64,000 nucleotides of DNA from Berberis thunbergii (lineage: Eukaryota; Streptophyta; Magnoliopsida; Ranunculales; Berberidaceae). Positions 34,036 through 43,427 of this stretch are shown piece after piece; the first letter of the stretch is position 1; every line of letters begins with the position of its first letter. A program made the translations under genes and the position numbers. The notes under the pieces are model-generated. The model was not told where the DNA came from, ran no database searches, and saw nothing but the letters and a program-made list of their open reading frames with translations. Location of the stretch: the NCBI GenBank assembly GCA_003290165.1, contig QNQO01000449.1, positions 248,001 to 312,000 on the forward strand, read 5' to 3'.

Positions 34036-35756
34036 TGATAGGGGCATAATTAAACTATTTTTAGTACCATATTTCTCTATATATATTTTTAGTTATTACT
34101 TGTTAATTATGGTACTAATTGCTATTTTCACGTTTGTGTAGGTTTCCAATTAAAATATTTTAAACTAGAAGCAAATTGGCAATTTAGAAATACTAATTGC
34201 ACAAGGAAATCACACAAACAAGGAAACAGGGAACCAACACCAACAAGGAACCCATACCAACAAGGAAACCACAGAAAGAAGAAAACAAGAATAAAAAGGG
34301 ACGATACCTGGCTTTGAGAAATCATCCATCCACGCCCCACCATCACAACCACAGCCTCATCAATCATCCTCGCATCACAGCCAGCAGCCCAACACCGCCC
34401 CTCAATCTCGTTATATTTTCTCTGTAGCAAACCCATCCTCACAGATCCCTCATCCTCACAATAATCCATCAAACAAGCCTCCATTCTGCCTTCATCTTTC
34501 TCTTATCTTCAACAGAACCATAGCCACCATCCCTCATCACAGTTGCAACTCAATCTTGCAACCACAACCACAAACCTCCATCTCTTCACATCTCTGTCTC
34601 TGATCTCAACCACACAACCCTAAACCCAATCGAGACACATCGCCACTTTGTTCACTTCCTTCCCTCTTTGTTTCTTCTCGTTCTTAGCCAAAGCCTCGCT
34701 TACATCCCTCTCGCAGCCTCTTGATCAAATCGCACAAGTAGAAGAAGAGGAGGAGTAAAGAAGCAAAGATCGAAGAAGGAGCAAATCGCAGAAGGAAAAA
34801 GAAGAGTGTCTTTGCATTATTTGCACCCCAGCTTCCACTCTCTACCACCATAGATTAGGCTATAGTGTTTTGTTTCATCTCTTAACTCTTTTACTTATTT
34901 TAGTTTAATTATTGATTATGGATTACTGTTTGAACATAATTAATATGTCTAGCTAAACTTCTCTTAGTTAGAGGTGGATTCGAAGCCCCGAACATGTGCT
35001 TTATAAATTAATTGAATTTAATCTTCCTTGCTATTAGTGATTGTGTTTTGCTTAATTGTTTTATAGAGAACTTTTCTTTGTATGTTTGTTAAGGTGGCCA
35101 ACTTAGTAAGCATGCTAGGATCTGGGGCTAGAGTATAGGAGAGTTTCACCTAATTGTTATGATTCTGTAATCACAAGTAGTAAATACCAAGGAACGTTGG
35201 TAAGGTTAAGTAAAAACCTAGGTAAGAACAAGATGCTGATCATACTTGTAATTGTCTAGTCAGTGTTCATATTTTCCACAAAACTTAATGATCTTTGATT
35301 GTTATCTAACTTGTGATTCCTGTTTAGATAGCATGATAAGAATAGTTTGAAAGAAACGCTTAGTTTAATTCAACAAACGTGGGAAAATAATAAGATTAAT
35401 GCAGTGCGGTCACGGTTAATCTTGAGCATTGTCTCTCACGATTTAACAAGTGATTATTGAAGATTGATTTATAAGCATATGTTTGGTGTGTGGAGATAAA
35501 CCCTTAGCTAATTTCTCATCTTTGCCATCCTTTTATTTTTCTTATCTTTATAGTAATTTTCGTAGTTATTTTCATAGTTTAATTTAGAAAATCCAATCCC
35601 CCATTATTTAATTAATTAGGTTGTTAGTTGTTTTTTAGTTATTATTAGTGTTAATTGACAAGCCCTCGAATCCTCGGTCTAGAACGATCCTTACTTATTT
35701 TATACTACAATCACAAAGCAGAGTATTAAGTTGTGTGCTACTAAAATAGCGCATCA
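34036..35756 (+). repeat. Athila-like 5' LTR
   Basis: 1,721 bp, TG...CA ends, directly followed by ATTTT and the PBS. Alignable end to end with 45245-46932 apart from scattered substitutions and short indels (for example CCAACACCAACAAGG sequence near 34230 missing in the other copy). Confidence 0.96.
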
Positions 35757-35761
35757 ATTTT

Positions 35762-35779
35762 TGGCGTCGTTGTCTGGGA
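35762..35779 (+). other. PBS, tRNA-Asp type
   Basis: TGGCGTCGTTGTCTGGGA matches the Athila PBS TGGCGCCGTTGCCGGGGA with three changes, two of them C-to-T. The changes are consistent with cytosine-methylation decay. Confidence 0.85.
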
Positions 35780-35870
35780 TTAGAAAAGTTGTTGATTACT
35801 TAATTAGTTTTTATTTATTTATTTTTATTTATTTTTTTCTTCTTTCTTTTTTTATCTCAGGTACCAGTTC

Positions 35871-36162
35871 ATGCGCAATAGGAGATCCTACAAAAACTTA
35901 GTAGAATACGATTCAGAGCCTGAGAAAACATTTTAGAAGACGAAGGAGAGAAACAAAAGAGCCACAAACATCTAGCTCTGAATCTGAATTTGAAGAGTTT
36001 GACATGGGTGATAATAGATCTATTAAAAAACTTTCAGCATCAACTTTGGACAATGTCGCATCCTTGTGCATTCAGTATCCATTAGCCGTGTAAGGCAAGA
36101 CTGAGTCATTCGAGCTGAAACCCAGCCTACTTCATCATATTCCGAAGTATCATGGTCTTTCT
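35871..36162 (+). pseudogene. Athila-like gag, N-terminal part
   Basis: From ATG 35871 it reads MRNRRSYKNLVEYDSEPEK, then stops; later in-phase blocks include KTESFELKPSLLHHIPKY, the conserved start of the capsid domain. It is cut at 36162 by the inverted long-LTR element. About 70 codons expected between this point and the continuation at 41291 are absent. Confidence 0.75.
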
Positions 36163-36579
36163 ATAGACCACAGTCCACCATCCACACTCTTAGATCCAGG
36201 ATCATCGCGAGCAGGAAACAAAGAAGAAACTGTAGGAGATGAGTGAGTGTTATTAGGATCGAAGAAGATTCGCCATGAGAGGAGAAAACTTTTCACTCTC
36301 TTATTGTTGCAGAAACGAAGTTGAAGTGAGAGGGAGTGAGAGCCGCCATCGAAGAAAACACAAGGGAAGGAGAAGGAGAAAAGAAGAAGGAAGGAAAAAA
36401 AATAAAAATAGGGTTTTCTCTTGGGTGGCTATTCGCCCCCACTAACATTCTGAGAGCACCCGCCCTTTAACTCACCAAATAAAACCCTAATTTCGAAATT
36501 CACAATCAATTTAATGTAACCCTATTTTATTTAATTAAAAATAAAATAAATTTGTTTTATGAAATTGAGGGGTGTTACA
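36163..36579 (-). repeat. 3' LTR (truncated) of the inner element
   Basis: 417 bp, nearly identical to 40874-41290 (about ten differences by eye). It begins TGTAACACCCCTC at 36579 and stops abruptly at 36163 inside Athila gag. The ATG-starting captured segment is present here too (ATG at 36349-36347). Confidence 0.88.
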
Positions 36580-37069
36580 TTATACACACGTTAAATGGAA
36601 TCTCGTCCCGAGATTCGGATGGTAAGAAAATTAACTGAATTTCGAAAACTACTAGTTGTCAAACAAAAGAAGATTTTGAAACACAATTTCAATTGAATTT
36701 TAGAAATATACATTATTTATTGTTATTGGAAAAGTAGGGGTGTTACATTATATACAACTTAAAAGGAATCTCGTCCCGAGATTCACGGAAAGTGTTAAGT
36801 GAACACTACGGAAATCAAAACCCGAAAAAATAATACGAAATACTTTCACGCAAATATTGACATTATAAATAAGATTACTCGTGCACACACATGTCAATGA
36901 AGTCTCATCATGAGATTCACGAAGAAAACAAAACAAAACTAAAGCCTTCAAGGTTCGCCCTTGTCACTTTATCTTAAGACTTCTAAACTCCTACACACCC
37001 ATATCCACATTCCGAGGATCACCTAGACTCTACCCAAGCCTAGGCTAACCAAATGCTTTGATACCAAAT
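36580..37069 (-). other. Internal region of inner element with PBS and palindromes
   Basis: 490 bp without coding capacity. From the PBS (37068-37055) it contains an imperfect palindrome at about 36902-36918 and the 19-bp palindrome GAATCTCGTCCCGAGATTC at 36766-36784 and again at 36598-36616. Each 19-bp copy is followed (minus strand) by a TGTAACACCCC LTR-start motif (36747 and 36579). Confidence 0.8.
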
Positions 37070-39369
37070 TGTCACGCCCCGATTTTCGAGAAAAACGAAA
37101 TCCTAAAATCCACGTAGGAAATTCCGTTTCCCCAAAACTCGGGACGTGAAATTCAATAACGACAGAAACATTTAGCAGCAATGACAAAATATAGTTTAGA
37201 AGATATAACAAACTAAAATTTTTAACAAAACTCTAACCAGGAAAAACTGACGTCGCTAGCCCCACTAGCGAAACTCCAGTAGCGCTGCTCAAAAGTCTCT
37301 AAACCTGAAAAGCTAATCGGCTACATTCCCAAAGGAATGTACCCAAGAAGCAAAAGCTCACTTGGGTCAGCAATAAAACTGGTGTGAGAAATCTTCATCC
37401 CAAAAATCAATAAAATCGCACGTGATAAACATCAAGCTAAACACAAACAACAAACCATCACACCAATAGGTAGTTCCTCAACGAGGCAAAGGTGTGATGC
37501 AAGAAAACACAGTTCCAAGAATTTAGTTCCTCAACGAGGCAATCATTTCATCATCCTAATATGTAAATATGCATTTACCTGTACTTACCCTATAGGAGTT
37601 GACTATGGCAAGTCGGACCTACAGAAATATTAGTGGACTTGCCATCCTGCATAAAAAGAATTAGAAACAATGCAACGTCATTTATTCTTTTTATTTGAAT
37701 TAAGTTCATCTTTTTAACGGATTGATCACTTAGACGATACCACATTCGCACCACCTCTGTGTCGAACATACATGCCCGTATGCCTCTCTCATATAAAGGA
37801 GGACTACTCCGTCATCCATGCCTAAGTGGGGACATCACATACAGGCATGCATCGCGGATACCCCTAACTATATGAGTACCAAAAGCCACCATTGGGCTAT
37901 CAATGCGCATAACTCACGTCACATTTTTGACGGATAAATATCAAAGCCTATTTTAGGCATACAACTTCACCACATTTCCGCAAGACTAACCCGAAGGTTA
38001 TTTTAGTTTCTCTAGTAAGAAATGGGTGCCCCAACTCCGCAAGACGACCCGCAGGTCATTTAGTTTCTCTAGTAAGAGAGGGGAAATAATAAACCAAAGA
38101 GATGTGGTAGTTCTAAGTGATACAAGTCCAAGTGGTTTATATTTTCAGAAATCAAGGATTACCAATATCATTTATTTTTTTGATAATTCAATATTCCTCC
38201 ACAATGACATTTTGTCATTCGTAAATTGATTCACAATCTATCCACCCACATTTTTGGGGAAAAACATAGCATATACATCAATCATGTTTTATAACAACAT
38301 GGCAATCAAGCCACTCCTTGATTCAAATATCCAAATTCTTTATAATGCATAATCAAGTCAACATGCATGATAATACCAATCTCCACATTAATCACAATGC
38401 ATTAATATTCACCAACCATTCACATCTCAAGCATCACTATTACTTAGAATATGAAAACATAGTTACGAGCTACTAACTGTAGTTTAACCAAGCCAAACAA
38501 ATCCATATCTAATAGCCTTTCTTAAACACTGATTTCGGTGTGAGCTAACTTAGTTTACAGTGCATTAATAAGAAATACGGCATTCAATATACCCAAATGC
38601 TAGACAAAATGTGGGAGAGTGTCTCACATCATAATCAAGTCCTACTAAGAAGTAATTGCACAATGGAAAACCAGCCACACTTTAGTAGTAGCCATTAGAA
38701 GATCTAACCACTTACCATGACCTTGCGACATGATGACAATGATCTACACTATAATATTGATCATAAATTAATAAAAATAGTAAAATAGAATTTTAGCTTC
38801 AAAAACAACGTGTAATCCTCCTCTCTGTCCCACTCCTATTCTTGTACTAAAATTACTTGTTCACAAGCAAAACTTACAAAAGAGTGACAGGTCCTTGATT
38901 ACGCAAGAACACTGCATTGTGACTATCTGTCAAAGTTTATCCAATGACTTACAACAAATTTATGATCATCGATAGATTCATCAAGTATTGACTCATGTCA
39001 AGGGCAACCCTTCGTAACCCATCACTAATACAAACACTCTATTCGATGTTGCACATTCCAAAACCCTAAATACCCATCACAGAATTCAAACACAAACATT
39101 GCAAAGAAACATGAACAAAATGCACCAAGAAAACAAACCCATTCTCACAGGCAAAACCCATTCTATTTTTGTAAATTGGGAATATTATATTTTCAAGAAA
39201 CAACATGAACTAGCCACCCAATCAACCAATCAAACAATCCAACAACAGATTATCTAAAAATGTACTATTTAATATATACTCTACTCATCAAAAGACAACA
39301 AGTGGAACAAGAAACAAGTAACACAACATAGGCAAACTGATAGAAAAGAATGACTCAAAGTAGAAGAGA

Positions 39370-39665
39370 AAGAAATGAAGAAACTCACAGATTTTAAATC
39401 TTATAGCGTCCACCCCATTCAACACCTCCTCCATATGTTGCAAGCTTCCCAGCAACTTTGCATCGGAGTTCTGCATTTGGTATAACGAATTAGTAGGACC
39501 AACACCACTCCCACTAGTACCATCATGTCGCCTTATTTGATCATTGAGAAATGGCTAAGTAGAGGTGGATCACAGGTTGCGGAACATCCAATCCACTCGT
39601 CTCCACTGGAATGTCCTCGTCAATCGAGTGCGCCTCAGGAACGAGTATGGGGTACATTCAATTGT
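39370..39665 (-). pseudogene. Unidentified exon-like fragment in the LTR
   Basis: Minus-strand frames read FQWRRVDWMFRNL and, further on, PTNSLYQMQNSDAKLLGSLQ...EEVLNGVDAIRFKI before a GTGAGT-like donor. They look like host protein sequence, continuing the row of captured fragments, but I do not recognise the gene. Confidence 0.35.
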
Positions 39666-39689
39666 CTGTCTGTTGCCTGAGATTTGTGT

Positions 39690-39947
39690 ATTTTAGCAGC
39701 AAAATGCTTCCTAATCCGCTTTGTTCTAACAAGGTTCCGAGATAGCGTGATTTTCTCAACTACACCATACTGCTTGCAAAACTCCTTCAATTTGTTCAAA
39801 CCCCTGATTTTTCAAAGCTTCAAGTACATTTTCTTTTGTCCACGTTTTGCAAATGTTGCCCACATAAAGTGTGTCACTATCCTGACTAGCTGAAATACCA
39901 ACACGTTTTTCTTTAACCTCTATCCCATCCTTCAACTCGGTCAAGAC
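39690..39947 (-). pseudogene. Captured hnRNP-Q/R-like RRM protein fragment
   Basis: The minus-strand frame reads TELKDGIEVKEKRVGIS, then SQDSDTLYVGNICKTWTKEN, the linker and first strand of an RRM in plant hnRNP-Q/LIF2-like RNA-binding proteins. After a stop and frame change, CKQYGVVEKITLSRNLVRTK gives a later RRM segment. The two blocks are adjacent without an intron. It begins immediately after the prohibitin fragment, on the same strand, so the junction is a fusion of two host transcripts. Confidence 0.72.
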
Positions 39948-39948
39948 C

Positions 39949-40433
39949 TTTTAATCAAACTCTCCCGAACCAAAGCAGAGACATGGGGTCTCTCAGTCAA
40001 GAGCAGATCGGCATTGAATTGGGCAACAACAACTTTCAAGACTTCGTTTCCAATGGAAGGAAGAACCTTCTGATCGTATTCTTGACCAAGGGTTTTGAAG
40101 ATAGTTGGAAGCTTATCGTTTTCGGGATGGACGAGAACTCGGAGAGTGAGATTGACCATCTGAAGATCTTTAGTTCCAGACATGGAAGCGAAGGTATGGG
40201 ATCGAGTTCGAATGTCGAAAATGTAAGGCGTTTGAAGCCATGGGACCAAGAAGTGGGTTCCTTCACCTACTGTGTCATCTAAAACTCCTCGAAATCGATC
40301 GAAGAGAACTACACGTTGCCCTCCATCCATGGTGTAAAGAGTTGAGTTCACCACAGTCGTGCCAACGCCCAGACCCAATGCTGCTCGCGCGACATTGCTG
40401 AGAAGCGACAACACTGCTGGATTTGCTGCCCAT
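39949..40433 (-). pseudogene. Captured prohibitin fragment (PHB3/4 type), intronless
   Basis: From ATG at 40433 (MGSKSSSVV), then after a frame change [68 protein letters not shown] and [15 protein letters not shown]. This is the first about 160 residues of a plant type-I prohibitin, an inner-mitochondrial-membrane scaffold protein of about 280 residues. The C-terminal coiled-coil half is missing. The frame change near codon 9 and the abrupt fusion to the hnRNP-Q-like piece make it non-functional as prohibitin. Lack of introns points to capture from processed RNA or from one exon. Confidence 0.9.
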
Positions 40434-40462
40434 GGTTTCTTTCAGGGATTTGCTTTTGGTTT

Positions 40463-40600
40463 GGATGCAACCCCACCTCCCATTCCTATCCGATATGCTG
40501 GACCTCAAATCTTCACTACCAGCATTCCAATCTCAGGCTCACCTTTTGTTATATGGGTGTGGTCAATCTGCCCAATACCTGCACTGAACATGATTGGCTT
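40463..40600 (-). pseudogene. Captured FGAM synthase (PurL) fragment
   Basis: The minus strand reads KPIMFSAGIGQIDHTH, ITKGEPEIGMLVVKI, a TGA where the enzyme has Gly, then GPAYRIGMGGGVAS. This 46-residue block is a highly conserved segment of plant phosphoribosylformylglycinamidine synthase (purine biosynthesis). It ends about 30 bp before the prohibitin start codon on the same strand. Upstream, an ATG-led acidic peptide (MEDEGEIYVDEFDEDNIG) joins it and belongs to some other, unrecognised gene. Confidence 0.85.
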
Positions 40601-40873
40601 TCAGGCTTCACCAATATTGTCTTCATCAAATTCATCCACATATATCTCCCCCTCATCCTCCATATCTAAAACCAAATCTTCTCAACACCCTTTTCTCTTC
40701 TCTGCTAATTAAATTCGCCTAACAACAACAACCCTTTCTTTCTCTGTGCTTCTAATTCAAAACCCAGAATTTTAATCCAAAGAAACCTCTGTGGTGCATA
40801 ATTGAGAAACACAGAAGAATAAATTATGAATCCTAGGGATGGATTGTGAATTGAGTTTTAAAGACGTCTTGCA

Positions 40874-41060
40874 ATAGACCACAGTCCACCATCCACACTC
40901 TTAGATCCAGGATCATCGCGAGCAGGAAACAAAGAAGAAATTGTAGGAGATGAGTGAGTGTTATTAGGATCGAAGAAGATTCGCCATGAGAGGAGAGAAC
41001 TCTTCACTCTCTTATTGTTGCAGAAACGAAGTTGAAGTGAGAGGGAGTGAGAGCCGCCAT
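40874..41060 (-). pseudogene. Captured ATG-starting segment, unidentified (also in 3' LTR)
   Basis: After a CT-rich, 5'-UTR-like leader, an ATG at 41060 opens MAALTPSHFNFVSATIRE and then a stop. A second frame continues with THSSPTVSSLFPARDDPGSK. It has the look of a plastid- or mitochondria-targeted protein start. The same sequence lies in the truncated 3' LTR (36163-36349), so it was inside the LTR before the last transposition. Confidence 0.45.
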
Positions 41061-41290
41061 CGAAGAAAACACAAGGGAAGGAGAAGGAGAAAAGAAGAAG
41101 GACGGAAAAAAAATAAAAATAGGGTTTTCTCTTGGGTGGCTATTCGCTCCCACTAACATTCTGAGATCACCCGCCCTTTAACTCACCAAATAAAACCCTA
41201 ATTTTGAAATTCACAATCAATTTAATGTAACCCTATTTTATTTAATTAAAAATAAAATAAATTTGTTTTATGAAATTGAGGGGTGTTACA

Positions 41291-42912
41291 AGCAAGGTCC
41301 AGGATAATCATATCCGACTTATTATGAGCGCTTCAAAACTCTCATAGCATCATGCCCGCGGCATCAGATGAAGGAGGAACTCCTTATTCAATACTTTTAT
41401 GAGGGATTGCTTCCTCTTGAGCGACAGATGTTAGATGCAGCGGCAGGAGGAGCTTTGGTTGATAAAACTCCAGTAGCAGCAAAGACTTTGATTGCAAATC
41501 GAGCTTTAAATGCCCAACGGTATGAGGGAATTGGAGAGCTGTCACGCCAAGTCAATGAGGTAAGTACTAATTCTAGTTTGGAAGCTCAAATGGCTAATCT
41601 TACCTCACTTGTGATTCAAGCTCTAGGGAAGCCAAATGTGTTAGGAGTTGCACAAGTTTGTGGCGTGTGTACTAAGTCAGGACATCCATCTAATCAATGT
41701 CTTCAACTGATTGAGAATGGCGGTTCGGAGAATGTCAATGCAGTAGGTTTTCAAAGGCAAAATCACTATAGGAATAATCCTTATTCGGACACCTACAATG
41801 AAGGTTGGAGAAATTCAGAACAACCTCAACAACAAACTTCGAATCGGTCACCCCCTGGTTTCTTTCAAGAACCACCTAAACCACCTCAGCACAATTCAGG
41901 TATGTCGCTTAATTATGATGAGATTCTGAAATCATTAACTATTTCTCAGCAAAATCAAGCAAAAGATATAACAGATTTGAAGTTATATATAGGACAAATA
42001 GCTGAGTTTATTGGACAAATTCATGAGCAAGGAAAACTTCCTAGTTCTACCACTCCAAATCCGAAGGGCAAGTTTGAAACTACAAAAACAATTACATTGA
42101 GGAGTGGTAGGCAAATTGAGAATGAGCCAATAGTCCCTAAACATAGTCGAAATAGGGAAACTGAGTTACATAAGGATTTTCTAGGCATCATTGAAACACC
42201 AGAACTCCAAGGTAAGAAGGTGAGCATTCCAAATTCAGTTTCTGCTAATCTTGTTCCACCTTTTGTGTCTTTTCCAAATAAGTTTGCCAAATCTAGGGAA
42301 GATGAACAGGATAAGGAAATTTTGGAAACCTTTCAAAAAGTCCAAGTCAATATTCCGCTTCTTGATGTTATTAAGCAAGTGCTTAAGTATGCAAAATTTT
42401 TGAAGGAGCTTTGCACAACAAAGAAACGTCTTCGAGACAGAGAGGTAGTTAAGGTGAGTGAGAATGTTTCCGCAGTTCTTCAAAGGAAATTGCCACCGAA
42501 GTGTAAGGATTCAGGTAGTTTCACTATCCCTTGTATTATCGGTAATATTAAAATTGAAAATGCAATATTAGACTTAGGTGTTTCAATTAATGTTATGTCG
42601 TATTCTATTTATCAATCTATGAATCTCAGGAAGTTAAAAAATGATGGTGTTATTATTCAATTGGCTGACCGTTCTAATGCATATCCTCGAGGTTTGTTGG
42701 AAGATGTGTTGGTGAAGGTTAACCATTTGATTTTCCCAGCAGATCTCTATGTGCTTGAGATGGAAGATTCGGAATTTTCAGCACCTTTGCCTCTTCTTTT
42801 AGGGCGCCCCTTCATGAAAACTGCGAAGACAAATATTGATGTACATGCGGAAAAACTGACTATGGAATTTGATGGTGATGTGATTGGCTTCAACATTTTT
42901 GAAGCCACGTGA
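41291..42912 (+). pseudogene. Athila-like gag C-terminus plus protease
   Basis: It resumes gag after the inserted element: YYERFKTLIASCPRHQ, LLIQYFYEGLLPLERQMLDA and GGALVDKTP, then a one-finger knuckle CGVCTKSGHPSNQC (about 41660-41700). The linker leads to the retropepsin region: IPCIIGNIKIENAILDLGVS (catalytic Asp in DLG, as in Athila), INVMS and LPLLLGRPFMKTA. The open stretch from 41368 is 514 codons, remarkably intact for an otherwise dead element. One stop lies before it (41303-41305) and a TGA ends it at 42912 where pol should continue. Confidence 0.9.
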
Positions 42913-43427
42913 TATCCTGTTAAAAATCATTCTTGTTTTTCTATTAATGTGAATGACAATTTGGCCCAGAAATTGTCAGACCTCATAAACGAGGATGAAC
43001 TTGAGACCAACATCACTACTGTTGTTGGATATGAGAGAAATGGAGATCCCTATGACACAAAGAAGTGGAAGAAATTTCAGTTGAATGAGCTTGAAAAGAT
43101 TCAGGATGAGGCTTATGGTAGTAAAAGCAGTTATAAGGAAAACAACATAGTTTTTCATGATCAAATGATCCATGGAAATACTTTTGTCATTGGAATGAAA
43201 GTCTTGTTTTTCCAATCATGTCTTAGAACTGGTAAGTTACGTTCTGAACGGGTTGATCCTTTTATTTTTACTAATGTTTTCCCCATGGCGCTATACAGAT
43301 TAAGAGTGTCACAACCGGAAAGGAGTTTAAAGTGAAACATCATCGACTTAAGCCCTATTATGAGTCATTTGTGGAGCATGACGTGGAGGACGTATCACTC
43401 CATGTTCCCACTTATTCTAAGGATTAA
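42913..43427 (+). pseudogene. Athila-like post-protease linker joined to integrase C-terminus
   Basis: After the TGA, YPVKNHSCFSINV matches the post-protease linker. By about 43070 the text is already integrase C-terminal: [50 protein letters not shown]. After one frame change, [19 protein letters not shown] follows, with TAA at 43425-43427. The reverse transcriptase, RNase H and integrase catalytic core (several kb) are therefore deleted. Confidence 0.88.

Larger units (their letters stand above)
36163..41290 (-). mobile_element. Inner inverted long-LTR element carrying host gene fragments
   Basis: On the minus strand: 5' LTR 41290-37070 (4,221 bp; TGTAACACCC...GGGGCGTGACA), PBS TTTGGTATCAAAGC (37068-37055), internal region 37069-36580 (490 bp, no ORF), and 3' LTR truncated to 417 bp (36579-36163). 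LTR ends, PBS and palindromes match the outer element, so they are one family. The long LTR contains intronless fragments of PurL, prohibitin and an hnRNP-Q-like gene, all on the element's strand. The right flank is intact gag. The left junction is a deletion, so no TSD remains. Confidence 0.8.
37070..41290 (-). repeat. 5' LTR of the inner element, with captured sequence
   Basis: The first about 250 bp (41290 down) and last about 600 bp (37070-37660) are clearly homologous to the outer element's LTR. The middle is not, and holds host gene fragments (39690-41060). The LTR-end side includes phrases such as GAGGAACTACCTATTGGTGT and GGGTACATTCCTTTGGGAAT shared with 33600-33770. Between 37700 and 39370 I see no genes. 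Confidence 0.75.

Noticed and set aside
34197..34484. ORFs inside the Athila-like LTRs (also 45502-45792)
   Set aside because: They lie in LTR sequence, differ between the two LTR copies and show no motif.
39941..40433. Functional prohibitin gene
   Set aside because: Only the first about 160 residues are present, with a frame change near codon 9 and a direct fusion to an hnRNP-Q-like fragment inside an LTR.
36163..41290. Element with two complete 417-bp LTRs and the host genes in its interior
   Set aside because: 417 bp is only where the left copy is cut. The LTR end plus PBS typical of this family (GGGGCGTGACA, TTTGGTATCAAAGC) lies at 37055-37080, and the outer relative shows an LTR over 3 kb with matching ends. 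I keep it as an alternative, not as the call.
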